The notes under the pieces: model-generated
The model's database searches: none
What the model was told of the DNA's origin: nothing
Seen by the model: the letters and a program-made list of their open reading frames with translations, nothing else
Made by a program: the position numbers and the translations under genes
In this document: one piece after another, positions 37,172 to 46,487 of the stretch
How the letters are laid out: every line of letters begins with the position of its first letter
Position numbering within the stretch: position 1 is the first letter of the stretch
NCBI GenBank assembly: GCA_000431215.1
Contig: HF985595.1
Coordinates: forward strand, 1-64,000
DNA from: Prevotella sp. CAG:1031
GTDB lineage: Bacteria > Bacteroidota > Bacteroidia > Bacteroidales > Muribaculaceae
Length of the DNA: 64,000 nucleotides
Reading direction: 5' to 3'

Positions 37172-38150
37172 ACCTGACCTCAGGCTGAAGCTCTATCCCG
37201 AATTTCTCATTGACATCATCGGTCACAGCTTTAGCGAGGGTTTCGATGTCAGAGCCGGTGGCACCCCCGAGGTTCACCAATACGAGGGCCTGCTTCTCAT
37301 AGACACCGGCGTGCCCTAATGATTTACCTTTCCATCCGGCTTCCTGAATAAGCCAGCCTGCAGAGAGTTTTACGCCTCCCGCGACATCAAACTGCGGCAT
37401 AGCCGGATAGACTGCGCCCAAGGCGGCCGCTTTTTCAGCCGACACGACAGGATTCTTAAAGAAACTGCCGGCATTTCCCAGTACAACAGGGTCGGGAAGC
37501 TTCGACCGACGTACCTCGATTATAGTATTTCGCAATTCATCGGCTGTAAGCGCATGTCTGTCCGGGAAATGCGATGCAAGGCCACCGTATGTCAGAATCG
37601 GCTCGAATTCTTTGTCGAGACGGAATACTACGTGAGTGACCACAAAGTTTTCCATATCACGATGTTTTAGAATCGAGTCACGGTAGCCGTAATGTAAATC
37701 GTCGTGTGAGAAAACGACTTTCTTGTGGTCCTTTAAATCGTAGGTCTCGACCGACACAATCCTGTCACCCGCTTCGGCTCCGTATGCCCCGATGTTCTGA
37801 ACGGCCGCACTTCCTGTCTGTCCCGGTATAAGGCTAAGATTCTCAAGCCCATATAACTTCATCTTGACAGTCCGCGCAACCGTGTCGTCCCATTCTATGC
37901 CGGCGCCTACTCTGACAGTCCGATCATCGAGCATCTCGAAATCTGCTATCTTAGAATGTAGCACCGTGCCTCTGTAATGAGGCTTTACAAAAAGCATATT
38001 GCTTCCGAGGCCTATATTCAGGAAGGAACCGCAAATTTTTACGTCGGCCAAATCCTCGGCCGACGTATATTCTATAAGAGTGTCGCAAGTAGCGTTGATG
38101 CCGAACGTGTTCAGCCTGCGAAGCGATGCGTTGTCAGTGATTTTCAACAT
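37161..38150 (-). CDS. murB: UDP-N-acetylmuramate dehydrogenase
   Basis: MurB, 329 residues, FAD enzyme that reduces UDP-GlcNAc-enolpyruvate to UDP-MurNAc in peptidoglycan precursor synthesis. FAD-binding signatures are FLNIGLGSNMLF and IPGQTGSAAVQNIGAYGAE. YGYRDSIL and the catalytic Ser in GNAGSFFKNPVV are present. The Tyr-containing loop and overall length fit the type I (E. coli-like) enzyme. It overlaps the murA 3' end by 7 bases, so the two consecutive pathway steps are co-expressed. Confidence 0.96.
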   Translation of the reverse strand: MLKITDNASLRRLNTFGINATCDTLIEYTSAEDLADVKICGSFLNIGLGSNMLFVKPHYRGTVLHSKIADFEMLDDRTVRVGAGIEWDDTVARTVKMKLYGLENLSLIPGQTGSAAVQNIGAYGAEAGDRIVSVETYDLKDHKKVVFSHDDLHYGYRDSILKHRDMENFVVTHVVFRLDKEFEPILTYGGLASHFPDRHALTADELRNTIIEVRRSKLPDPVVLGNAGSFFKNPVVSAEKAAALGAVYPAMPQFDVAGGVKLSAGWLIQEAGWKGKSLGHAGVYEKQALVLVNLGGATGSDIETLAKAVTDDVNEKFGIELQPEVRFIY

Positions 38151-39457
38151 TGTTCAATACGTGTGATTTTTGCGCCGAGAGCTCTCAGACGGCTTTCGAT
38201 GTCTTGATAACCACGGTCAATCTGCTCGATATTGCTTATGACAGATGTCCCCGTAGCGCTTAGCGCTGCAATCAGAAGCGCTATTCCGGCGCGTATGTCG
38301 GGCGACGTCATGTGTCCTCCCATCAGACGCTTGCGATGGTCATGACCTATGACGACAGCGCGATGGGGATCGCACAGAATTATCTGAGCGCCCATCTCTA
38401 TGAGTTTGTCGACAAAGAAAAGACGGCTTTCGAACATCTTCTGATGGATGAGCACACTGCCCTTGGCCTGGGTTGCCACCACGAGCATGACACTAAGGAG
38501 ATCAGGCGTCAGTCCCGGCCAGGGGGCATCCGCCAGAGTCAGAATCGACCCGTCGAGAAATGATTCTATCTCATAGTGTTCCTGAGCGGGCACAATTATG
38601 TCGTCGCCACGCTGCACCACGGCAACACCCATGCGCCGAAACTGTTGAGGAATAATTCCGAGGTTCTCGTATGAGACATTGCGGATGGTTATTTCCGAGC
38701 GCGTCATTGCCGCCATCCCGATGAATGACCCTACTTCGATCATGTCAGGAAGAAGCCGATGGGTTGTCCCGTGAAGTCGGGAAACACCCTCGATAGTCAG
38801 CAAATTAGAACTGATGCCTGAGATTTTGGCTCCCATGGCATTAAGCATCTTGCATAATTGCTGCACGTAAGGCTCGCATGCGGCATTATATATAGTAGTA
38901 GTGCCGTGGGCAAGGACAGAGGCCATTATTATGTTTGCCGTACCCGTCACTGAAGCTTCGTCGAGAAGCATATAGCTTCCCTTCAGCTCTCTGCATGACA
39001 GCAGGCATCCCGGCATCCCGGGCTCGATGGAAAATTCCGCGCCTAACTTGCGCAGTCCGAGAAAATGTGTGTCGAGACGACGCCTTCCGATTCTGTCGCC
39101 GCCGGGTTTTGCCATATAGGCACGCCCGATACGTCCGAGAAGCGGGCCGATGAGCATTACAGAGCCTCGGAGTGACCGTGAACGTCTGATATACTCCGGA
39201 GAGGCAAGAAAATCTTCATTGATCTGCGATGCCTGAAGCGTATAGTCTCCGGGCGCATTTTTGACAACACTGACGCCAATGTCGCCCAGCAGACTCAACA
39301 GATTCTGGACATCGAGAATCTCGGGAACATTAGTAATGGTTACCGGTTCGTCGGTCAAAAGTACCGCACAGAGCACCTCAAGCGCTTCGTTTTTGGCGCC
39401 TTGGGGAGTTATTTCGCCTTCGAGCCGGCGACCACCCTCAATCGAAAATGAAGCCAT
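38144..39457 (-). CDS. murA: UDP-N-acetylglucosamine 1-carboxyvinyltransferase
   Basis: MurA, 437 residues, transfers enolpyruvate from PEP to UDP-GlcNAc, the first committed step of peptidoglycan synthesis. Catalytic K22-N is in PQGAKNEALEV. The active-site loop reads KPGGDRIGRRRLDTH: D121 (codon at 39095-39097) replaces the Cys that fosfomycin alkylates in the E. coli enzyme. Asp at this site is known to give natural fosfomycin resistance in Mycobacterium and Chlamydia MurA. Downstream TGTANIIMASVLAHGTT and DMIEVGSFIGMAAM are typical. It precedes murB in the same operon. Confidence 0.95.
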   Translation of the reverse strand: MASFSIEGGRRLEGEITPQGAKNEALEVLCAVLLTDEPVTITNVPEILDVQNLLSLLGDIGVSVVKNAPGDYTLQASQINEDFLASPEYIRRSRSLRGSVMLIGPLLGRIGRAYMAKPGGDRIGRRRLDTHFLGLRKLGAEFSIEPGMPGCLLSCRELKGSYMLLDEASVTGTANIIMASVLAHGTTTIYNAACEPYVQQLCKMLNAMGAKISGISSNLLTIEGVSRLHGTTHRLLPDMIEVGSFIGMAAMTRSEITIRNVSYENLGIIPQQFRRMGVAVVQRGDDIIVPAQEHYEIESFLDGSILTLADAPWPGLTPDLLSVMLVVATQAKGSVLIHQKMFESRLFFVDKLIEMGAQIILCDPHRAVVIGHDHRKRLMGGHMTSPDIRAGIALLIAALSATGTSVISNIEQIDRGYQDIESRLRALGAKITRIEQC

Positions 39458-39472
39458 TTCAGAATATAAAGG

Positions 39473-41182
39473 TCATTGTTCGACAGATTCAACTTCGCTC
39501 TCCATGATTTCGGCCTGTGGCTCCTTGATATTGGGATCTTCGAGGCCAAGTCCTTTTTTCTTGTTGAGTCCAAGGAGAATGAAGCCGATTATCAGGGCTG
39601 CCAGACCTAAGCCTGCGAGCATCACGAGAGGGGCTGTATAGTTGTAGCTGACTGCTGCCTCTTCGGCGGTCATTGTTCCGTTGGCGATTGCCTCGCTAAT
39701 CTGAGGATTGGTGGCATCGAGGACTTTACCGATAAGCAGCGGGAAGAGCCAGAGACCTATATTCTGAATCCAGAAAATCAGGGCGTAGGCCGAACCGATA
39801 ATTTTGGAGTCGACGAGTTTGGGCACGCTCGGCCAAAGCGATGCGGGAACAAGCGAGAATGATGCGCCAAGCACGAGTATTGTCAGATATGCGACTATAA
39901 CACCACCCACGTCGATACCCTTGAACATCGGAAGAATGAACGCGAAGGTCAGATGGCAGGCAATCAACAGCAGTGAGCCGACAACCAGCATTGAGGCTGC
40001 TTTGCCCTTATAGTCAACAAATTTGCCAAGAATCGGGGTGATGCCGACGGCGAGCAGGGGGAAGACTGCAAAAATAGCGGCTGCCGACTGGCGCATATAG
40101 CCGAAGAAGCAGTAGGTGATCAGTGAGAGAATGGCGATGCTGAACATCAGTATGCGACCGATTTTGTTTTTTGAGAAGTTACCGGCAAATGCGGCTCCGG
40201 CAACTATAATCATGATGACATACTGGATTACAGTCACTGTGTCAGATGCCCAGAAGGAATCAGCGTCGGGTGGCGTCAGCGTCAGATTGCACTGAAGCAT
40301 ATTGACAGCATACTTCTGAAAGGGGAAGATTGCAGAATAGTAGAGTACGCAGAGAAGAGCCACGAGCCAGAAGCCGCCCGAAGATAGGATTTTGCCGAGG
40401 TCGCTGATTTTGAAGGGATCGTCTTTTTCCTCTTCAACGTCGCCCGATGCGTCGAGCTTCTTATCCATGAAGAAGTAAACGATAAACATAATCAACGCTA
40501 TAAGCAGAAGAAGGACTCCGAAAGCGACAGCACGCGAAACGCTGACTGTGCCGCCGAGGTTGGCGAACATCGGAGAGAAAATCATACAGGTAGCGACACC
40601 AAGTCTGGCAAGTGCCATTTCCGAACCCATAGCGAGCGCCATTTCGCGGCCCTTGAACCATTTGACAATTCCTCGGCTGACGGTGATACCGGCCATTTCG
40701 ACACCGCAGCCGAAAATCATGAAGCCGACGGCCGAAAACTTAGCCGAGGCCGGCATTCCCTCATAGAAGGGCGAGATTCCGAGTTGCTCGAAAACGGGAA
40801 TATGGTTGAGATGGTTGGTGAACCAGACGTCGAGACTCGAGCCGAGGAAGGCGTCGGTCAGGGCATACCAGTTTATACTTGCGCCGACGAGCATTACTGC
40901 TCCCGAGAGCACCGCCGTAAAGCGCACTCCCATCTTGTCGAGGATAATTCCCGCGAAAATCAGGAAGAAGATAAACACGTTGAGGAATGTCTCCGAACCC
41001 TGCATAGTGCCGAAGGCTGTGGAGTCCCATCCGCGGGTCGACTGGAGAAGATCCTTGATAGGCGACAGAATGTCCATGAACACGTATGAACAGAACATTG
41101 CGAAAGCCAGAAGACCGAGGGCCGTCCAGCGTGCCCAAGCCTTGTCGCGGAGAGATGTTGTGATAGATTGCGTTGACTGCAT
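39473..41182 (-). CDS. MFS transporter
   Basis: Major facilitator superfamily protein, about 569 residues and roughly twelve to fourteen helices, with an extra loop of about 60 residues after helix 3 and another near the C-terminus, making it longer than typical (about 400-450). Start MQSTQSITTSLRDKAW at 41182 is chosen because the in-frame upstream extension crosses the -7 box at 41207. Conserved-looking parts are GFMIFGCGVEMAGITVSRG, then WFKGREMALAMGSEMALARLG, which resemble the MFS motif A region. The substrate is unknown. Its 15-base gap to murA may allow co-transcription. Confidence 0.85.
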   Translation of the reverse strand: MQSTQSITTSLRDKAWARWTALGLLAFAMFCSYVFMDILSPIKDLLQSTRGWDSTAFGTMQGSETFLNVFIFFLIFAGIILDKMGVRFTAVLSGAVMLVGASINWYALTDAFLGSSLDVWFTNHLNHIPVFEQLGISPFYEGMPASAKFSAVGFMIFGCGVEMAGITVSRGIVKWFKGREMALAMGSEMALARLGVATCMIFSPMFANLGGTVSVSRAVAFGVLLLLIALIMFIVYFFMDKKLDASGDVEEEKDDPFKISDLGKILSSGGFWLVALLCVLYYSAIFPFQKYAVNMLQCNLTLTPPDADSFWASDTVTVIQYVIMIIVAGAAFAGNFSKNKIGRILMFSIAILSLITYCFFGYMRQSAAAIFAVFPLLAVGITPILGKFVDYKGKAASMLVVGSLLLIACHLTFAFILPMFKGIDVGGVIVAYLTILVLGASFSLVPASLWPSVPKLVDSKIIGSAYALIFWIQNIGLWLFPLLIGKVLDATNPQISEAIANGTMTAEEAAVSYNYTAPLVMLAGLGLAALIIGFILLGLNKKKGLGLEDPNIKEPQAEIMESEVESVEQ

Positions 41183-41206
41183 TTGTTGTAGTTTTTGTGT
41201 TTTTGG

Positions 41207-41214
41207 CAAAGATA
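41207..41214 (-). promoter_or_regulatory. -7 promoter box of the MFS transporter gene
   Basis: Minus-strand TATCTTTG, a strong match to TAnnTTTG, 25 bases before the start at 41182. Confidence 0.5.
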
Positions 41215-41261
41215 GTGAAAAAATCGGGTTGAGGAATCTTGTCAGTCCGTTTTTTGATGTT

Positions 41262-42008
41262 TCAGTGCTGTGACGACAGAATATTGAGCCATGATTCCCA
41301 TTTGTCGCGTGAGCCATTGAATGTATTGACGTCGACAGATCCCTTTATGCCGTCGATGTTTCCACGGTGGGTGTGCTGCCACAATTGCCATTTATCGGGC
41401 CCCGGCGGATTGGTAAATGAGCAAATCCAGAGCATCCTCGGTCGTCGTTGGTCGATGAAGCGGGTAAATCCTTTTTTATTGGTGTAGACAATCACTCTGT
41501 AGCCTCTTGATTCGAGATAATCGGTCATTTCGCCAAGACGACCGAGTATGGTGTCGTCGTCGATACCTCCGGGATTTCCCCATTCCTCAACGTCGATCGC
41601 CAGTGGCAGATCAAGCTGCCTGTTGCCTATGCTGTGGAGAAAATTCAGTGCCTGCATGTGGCCGGGAGCGTCGAAACGGAAAAAATGATATGCGCCGACT
41701 TTCAGACCTGCCTTACGGGCTTTACGGATATTATCGTAAAAATTCCGGTCTTTGAAATCGCCACCTTCTGTAGCTTTTACGTAAACGAAGTCGACACTGT
41801 CGGCGGCAACAGCATCGAAGTCTATTTCTCCGTTATGGGCAGAGATGTCTATGCCTGTGATCGGATAGAGGCTTTTATCAGGGTTGGCACTCGCTATAAT
41901 CGCCCGTGAACGTGTGAAGTAGATCATGTATAAAGCCAAACCAAATATTATCGCGGCAATAATTATTACCGCGATGACAATACGCCGTTTCTTCCATGCC
42001 GACTTCAT
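41262..42008 (-). CDS. GH25 family lysozyme (muramidase)
   Basis: 248-residue GH25 hydrolase expected to cut the beta-1,4 bond between MurNAc and GlcNAc. An N-terminal basic stretch and one hydrophobic helix (about 9-30) form an uncleaved signal anchor or signal peptide. The catalytic domain has GIDISAHNGEID (Asp), VYVKATEG, GAYHFFRF and the DxE pair in AIDVEEWGN, all in the order usual for GH25. It lies 8 bases after sufS and could be part of that transcript, but a functional link is not apparent. Confidence 0.92.
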   Translation of the reverse strand: MKSAWKKRRIVIAVIIIAAIIFGLALYMIYFTRSRAIIASANPDKSLYPITGIDISAHNGEIDFDAVAADSVDFVYVKATEGGDFKDRNFYDNIRKARKAGLKVGAYHFFRFDAPGHMQALNFLHSIGNRQLDLPLAIDVEEWGNPGGIDDDTILGRLGEMTDYLESRGYRVIVYTNKKGFTRFIDQRRPRMLWICSFTNPPGPDKWQLWQHTHRGNIDGIKGSVDVNTFNGSRDKWESWLNILSSQH

Positions 42009-42016
42009 AGATGGGA

Positions 42017-43255
42017 TCAGCCAAGCATTGCAGCCACACGTTTGAGACTGTCGACAAAGGCATCTGCTTCAGACATCGTATTATAAAGTGCAAAAGAAGC
42101 TCTGGCACACCCCGTTATTCCGAGACTCTCCATGAGCGGCTGGGCACAATGGTGACCGGTTCTCACGGCTATACCGAGCTTGTCGAGCAACATCCCGACA
42201 TCGTAGTTATGCTCGTGGTTGATGTTAAACGATATTATCGCGCATTTGTCGGAAGTCGTCCCGTAGATATTGATTCCGGGTATTTCTTTGACGAGCCGGT
42301 CGGTTGTGTGCTCGAGAAGCATTCTCTCGTGAGCCGCAATGTTGTCATATCCGACTTTCTCGATGAAGTCAATGGCAGCGGGAACGGCGGCTATGTCGAT
42401 GAAGTCGGGAGTACCCGCCTCGAACTTATAGGGTAGCTCGGCAAAAGTCGTGCCCTCAAAACTGACATGACTGATCATCTCTCCGCCCCCTTGATATGGA
42501 GGCATCTCTTCAAGCAGCTCCTTACGGCCATACAGGACGCCGACACCTGAAGGCCCATACATTTTGTGGAGCGAGAATGTATAGAAATCGACATCGAGCG
42601 CCTGAACATCTACTCTTTGATGAGCCACAGCCTGAGCCCCGTCGACAATGACCGGAATTCCTTTTGCGTGGGCTATCGAGGTAATTTCTGAGATTGGATT
42701 TATAGTTCCGAGAACGTTCGAGGCGTGACATATGCTGACAATCCGAGTTCTTTCAGAAATGAGACTTTTGAAGACTTCCATGTCGAGAGTCCCGTCGCTT
42801 TGAATCGGAACTACTCTGATCTTGAACGGGATTCTGTTCTGGAGAAGCTGCCACGGCACTATGTTGGCATGATGCTCCATTACAGTCAGAATAAGTTCGT
42901 CGCCGGCTTTGAGCCGGGTGCCTCCGAAACTCGAAGCAACAAGATTCAGCGCCTCGGTTGTCCCGCGAGTGAAGATTATCTCTTTGGTCGATCTCGCGTT
43001 GATAAAACGTGCGACACGCTCGCGCGCCTCTTCCTGACGTGCGGTGGCTTCCTGACTGAGGGTGTGGACTCCGCGGTGGACATTAGCTTTAGCCGTCGTA
43101 TAACCGGCAGTAATGGCTTCGACAACCGGCTCGGGTGTCTGGCTCGTTGCCGTGTTGTCGAGGTATATAAGCGGTCTGTTATAGAGCCGGCGCTGAAGTA
43201 TCGGGAAATATGAGCGCCACTTTTCAGGATCGTATGTCGTTTTCAGAGTTGTCAT
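42017..43255 (-). CDS. sufS: Cysteine desulfurase SufS
   Basis: Group II cysteine desulfurase, 412 residues, supplies sulfur from cysteine for Fe-S cluster assembly. PLP-binding K231 is in SLHKMYGPSG; HHA of the cofactor stack is in MEHHANIVPW; catalytic C370 is in RTGHHCAQP. Start MTTLKTTYDPEKW at 43255 is chosen because it overlaps the sufD stop by 4 bases, as in coupled operons; an in-frame upstream ATG was rejected. Confidence 0.95.
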   Translation of the reverse strand: MTTLKTTYDPEKWRSYFPILQRRLYNRPLIYLDNTATSQTPEPVVEAITAGYTTAKANVHRGVHTLSQEATARQEEARERVARFINARSTKEIIFTRGTTEALNLVASSFGGTRLKAGDELILTVMEHHANIVPWQLLQNRIPFKIRVVPIQSDGTLDMEVFKSLISERTRIVSICHASNVLGTINPISEITSIAHAKGIPVIVDGAQAVAHQRVDVQALDVDFYTFSLHKMYGPSGVGVLYGRKELLEEMPPYQGGGEMISHVSFEGTTFAELPYKFEAGTPDFIDIAAVPAAIDFIEKVGYDNIAAHERMLLEHTTDRLVKEIPGINIYGTTSDKCAIISFNINHEHNYDVGMLLDKLGIAVRTGHHCAQPLMESLGITGCARASFALYNTMSEADAFVDSLKRVAAMLG

Positions 43256-44586
43256 TGGCGGCAATGTGATTGACAGGCATCGCATGAACGGTCATCAGCC
43301 CCGCTGAAACGGGTCTCTACAAGGTGACGTAGACGGTCGCGCAGACCGTCGATACCGACAGCGTCGATAATATCTACCATGAAAGCCTGCATTAGCATGA
43401 CCTTGGCTTCGGGCTGTGGTATGCCGCGCTGCTCCATGTAGAACAGAGCGTCGGGGTCGAGCTGGCCTGTTGATGCACCGTGGCTGCATTTAACATCGTC
43501 GTTATAAATCTCGAGCCATGGATTGGAATTCATCCGCGCGTTCTTTGATGCCAGAATGTTACGGTTCGTCTGGTAAGCTTCGGTAAATTTTGCGCCTGGA
43601 GCCACCGTTATGCATCCTTCGAATTTTCCGCGGGCTTCGTCGTCGAGAACATATTTGAACATCTGGTCTGACGTGCCGTGTTCGCTCAGGTGATTGACCG
43701 ATGTGCGGTTGTCAATGCGCATATTCTTGTCGACGATGGCCATTCCGGCCAGTCTCGAACGAGCTCCGGGATTGACGATGTCGACATTTATATTGTTGCG
43801 GGTTGCTCCGCAACTGAGCGTAACTGTCGTATGATTGATCTTAGCATTGTGTCCGAGTCGCGTCCATACCGATGAATAGCGAGATGTCGTCAGTGAACTC
43901 TCTTCGATGTCGCACAATTCGAGTCTGGCGTTGTCAGCCAATGATATTTCCACGATCTCGTCAGAAAAATATTCTCCCCGGTCTTGAGTGTGGTCGCAGC
44001 TCAGCAGCTGGAGGCTCGCGCCTTCTTCGACCACAATCAGCAGTCTCCTGAAAGCCATCATCGGCATATTTGCTCCTGAAAAGATTTTCACGAGCTGTAG
44101 CGGACGGTCAACTTTCGTGCCTCTGGCAATATGGATGAGAGCGCCGTCCTGCCACATCATATTGTTCAGGGCGACCTCGGCTTTATCAGCCGGAGCTATC
44201 TTCCCGAATTGTGTCAGGAGCTCGGGATGTTCGCGAGAAGCTCTGGCGAGCGACATGAATGTCACACCGTCGGGCAACTGCCTGTCAAGAGATGTCGTCG
44301 CGTGGAATGAGTCTCCGATAATCAATCCGAGCAGAGTTGACATATGAGGCACGGCACACTTGAAACTGGCCGCGATTTCAACCGGCATTGCAATCCGGTT
44401 TACATTGATGCCGCGATCGGGCGCTATCATCGCTTCGAGCGATGTCGCATCCTTTCCGGATAAAGTAGCTTCGGAGAGCATTCTGAAAGCCTCCAGTCTA
44501 AGATCGTTTACGACAGACGACGTCACGCTCTCGAAGGCGGTCCTGTTAGCTTCGAACAGCGAGAGATATTGACTAAGGGCATTCAT
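43252..44586 (-). CDS. sufD: Fe-S cluster assembly protein SufD
   Basis: SufD, 444 residues, scaffold subunit of the SufBCD complex. The beta-helix core shows SufB/SufD family features such as GAKFTEAYQTNRNI, ASKNARMNSNPWLEIYNDDVKCSHGAS and FYMEQRGIPQPEA (cited in parts). The CSHGAS segment with DPDALFYM distinguishes the family. It overlaps sufC by 4 bases and sufS by 4 bases. Confidence 0.93.
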   Translation of the reverse strand: MNALSQYLSLFEANRTAFESVTSSVVNDLRLEAFRMLSEATLSGKDATSLEAMIAPDRGINVNRIAMPVEIAASFKCAVPHMSTLLGLIIGDSFHATTSLDRQLPDGVTFMSLARASREHPELLTQFGKIAPADKAEVALNNMMWQDGALIHIARGTKVDRPLQLVKIFSGANMPMMAFRRLLIVVEEGASLQLLSCDHTQDRGEYFSDEIVEISLADNARLELCDIEESSLTTSRYSSVWTRLGHNAKINHTTVTLSCGATRNNINVDIVNPGARSRLAGMAIVDKNMRIDNRTSVNHLSEHGTSDQMFKYVLDDEARGKFEGCITVAPGAKFTEAYQTNRNILASKNARMNSNPWLEIYNDDVKCSHGASTGQLDPDALFYMEQRGIPQPEAKVMLMQAFMVDIIDAVGIDGLRDRLRHLVETRFSGADDRSCDACQSHCRQ

Positions 44587-45356
44587 TCTTCTCCGTCGAT
44601 TTCACGTTTGATCCAGTCATAGCCTTTTTCCTCAAGTTCGAGCGCAAGGTCGGGGCCTCCGGTCTTTACGATTCTGCCCTTGTAGAGCACATGAACGAAG
44701 TCGGGCTTGATATAGTCGAGAAGACGCTGGTAATGCGTGATTACGATTGTAGCATTCTGGTTGGTCTTAAGCTTGTTGACGCCTCCGGCCACAATTCTCA
44801 GAGCGTCGATGTCGAGTCCGCTGTCAGTCTCGTCGAGAATCGCCAGACGGGGTTCGAGAACGGCCATCTGGAAAATCTCGTTGCGCTTCTTCTCACCTCC
44901 GCTGAAGCCTTCATTGACCGATCTCGACGCCAGCTTGTTGTCGAGCTCGACTATTTCGCGCTTTTGGCGCATCATTTTCAGGAATTCGCCGGCTGAGAGT
45001 GGCGGCTGGTTGAAATATTTGCGTTTGGCGTTGACGGCGGCACGCATGAAGTTGACCATTGACACGCCGGGAATCTCAACCGGATATTGGAACGATAGGA
45101 ACAGTCCCTCATGGCTGCGGTCGGCGGGATCGAGCGACAGAAGATCGAGCCCATGGAATATGGCGGAACCGCCTGTTACCTTATAAACCGGATTACCTGT
45201 CAGGACGCCCGATAAAGTCGATTTCCCCGAGCCGTTGGGACCCATGATTGCGTGAACTTCGCCGGGACGGACGGTGAGGTCGACGCCACGGAGGATCTCG
45301 CGCCCTTCGATGCCGGCGCGCAGGCCGCTGACTTTCAGCAGTATTTCGTCAGTCAT
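44583..45356 (-). CDS. sufC: Fe-S cluster assembly ATPase SufC
   Basis: SufC, 257 residues, ABC-type ATPase of SufBCD. Walker A GPNGSGKST, the SufC-specific signature FSGGEKKRNEI, Walker B LAILDETDSGLDIDAL and the switch His in VITHYQRLL are all present. It is the first gene of the sufC-sufD-sufS unit with a -7 box 59 bases upstream at 45415. The usual upstream gene sufB is missing here. Confidence 0.95.
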   Translation of the reverse strand: MTDEILLKVSGLRAGIEGREILRGVDLTVRPGEVHAIMGPNGSGKSTLSGVLTGNPVYKVTGGSAIFHGLDLLSLDPADRSHEGLFLSFQYPVEIPGVSMVNFMRAAVNAKRKYFNQPPLSAGEFLKMMRQKREIVELDNKLASRSVNEGFSGGEKKRNEIFQMAVLEPRLAILDETDSGLDIDALRIVAGGVNKLKTNQNATIVITHYQRLLDYIKPDFVHVLYKGRIVKTGGPDLALELEEKGYDWIKREIDGEE

Positions 45357-45414
45357 TTCTATTCTGCTATGTTAAAGAGGCCGTTTATGCGGCCCGATAA
45401 TTCTACAATGGCTT

Positions 45415-45422
45415 CAAAATTA
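45415..45422 (-). promoter_or_regulatory. -7 promoter box of the sufCDS operon
   Basis: Minus-strand TAATTTTG, 59 bases before the sufC start. The short leader can form a small GGCCGC/GCGGCC-type hairpin near 45380-45394. The -33 element is not clear. Confidence 0.45.
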
Positions 45423-45497
45423 CAACAAATAATCGAAACAGCGGTTCTAAATGGCCCGAAATTTGGTTTGACCCGCGCCGCACTCCGGGAATTTGTG

Positions 45498-45505
45498 TAT
45501 ATTTG
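45498..45505 (+). promoter_or_regulatory. -7 promoter box before a small secreted-protein remnant
   Basis: TATATTTG, 22 bases before ATG 45527. No well-placed -33 TTTG was found. Confidence 0.4.
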
Positions 45506-45526
45506 CCGTTGGCTAAATCTATCAAA

Positions 45527-45755
45527 ATGAAGAAATACATTATACTTTGTCTGACAACTCTTTTGTTTGGCGTCGCCGGGTTCGCGAAAGACATTTTTGT
45601 CAAGTCTCCCGGCTATTTCAAGGAACCTGTTCGCGACGGGCATCAGCTGTTTCCTGACAGTCTTCTATCATGTAGCGCTCGTCCCGCAGGGAATCAGCTA
45701 TCCTAATTCAGATTATCAGACTACAGATGAAGCCCTAGTTCTGGCAGGCGCCTAA
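45527..45755 (+). pseudogene. Degenerate small secreted-protein gene
   Basis: ATG 45527 opens with a convincing signal peptide (MKKYIILCLTTLLFGVAGFA) followed by KDIFVKSPGYFKEPVRDG, then ends early at 45706. From about 45640 another frame carries sequence that reads better (FYHVALVPQGISYPNSDYQT) and stops at 45755. This suggests a frameshift near 45630-45650 in a short exported protein. The product is unknown, and a genuine 59-residue secreted peptide cannot be excluded. Confidence 0.35.
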
Positions 45756-45795
45756 CTCTTCCGTGAAATAAGCTGACTATGTCGGAGAAAATAGC

Positions 45796-45803
45796 TACTT
45801 TTG
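45796..45803 (+). promoter_or_regulatory. -7 promoter box of the DedA-rpe operon
   Basis: TACTTTTG, 18 bases before ATG 45822; it overlaps the in-frame TTG at 45801 and so argues against that start. Confidence 0.45.
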
Positions 45804-45821
45804 CGCCAAATTGTAAACCCT

Positions 45822-46487
45822 ATGATGCTTTTATCAATTTTCGACGCTTCGGCGCTTTTCCAGTGGGTGGTCGACAATGCCGACTATTGGCTTGTTTTCC
45901 TGCTGATGACAGTTGAGAGTTCGTTTATTCCGTTTCCCAGCGAAGTGGTCGTTCCGCCGGCTGCATATCTTGCCTGCACTACCGGCGACATGAATGTGTA
46001 TTTAGTGGCTTTGGTTGCAACAGCCGGAGCTCTTTGCGGTGCTCTCATAAACTATTATCTTGCCCTTTGGGTCGGCCGTCCGCTTGTCTATCGTTTTGCC
46101 GACAGCCGTCTGGGACATGCTTGCCTGATTGATCGGGCTAAAGTCGACAAGGCTGACGAATACTTTAACAAGCATGGAATAGTGTCGACGCTTATCGGGC
46201 GTCTCGTGCCTGTCGTGCGTCAGCTTATTTCTGTCCCGGCCGGCATTGCCCGCATGAATATCGGAGTATTCGTCGTGTTCACGACAATCGGAGCTCTTAT
46301 ATGGAATGTGGTTCTTACCGCATTAGGTTATTGGCTCGGTAAAACTGTGCCTATCGAGAACCTGTTTGCCCAAGTTGAGAAATATAACGATTATCTGACC
46401 TACGCCGGGCTTGCAATAGGTGTTATATGCCTTGCATTCCTTCTGTGGAATGCTTTCAAGCCCCGCAATAAATCTGAATTATCATGA
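45822..46487 (+). CDS. DedA family membrane protein
   Basis: DedA/VTT-domain protein, about 221 residues with five or six helices. Family marks are ESSFIPFPSEVVVPPAAYLA with the acidic and Pro residues of the re-entrant loop, GALINYYLALWVGRP, and the conserved Arg region RLVPVVRQLISVPAGIARMN. DedA proteins act in membrane lipid homeostasis, probably undecaprenyl phosphate or phospholipid flipping. ATG 45822 is used; TTG 45801 lies in the promoter box. It overlaps rpe by 4 bases. Confidence 0.92.
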   Translation: MMLLSIFDASALFQWVVDNADYWLVFLLMTVESSFIPFPSEVVVPPAAYLACTTGDMNVYLVALVATAGALCGALINYYLALWVGRPLVYRFADSRLGHACLIDRAKVDKADEYFNKHGIVSTLIGRLVPVVRQLISVPAGIARMNIGVFVVFTTIGALIWNVVLTALGYWLGKTVPIENLFAQVEKYNDYLTYAGLAIGVICLAFLLWNAFKPRNKSELS

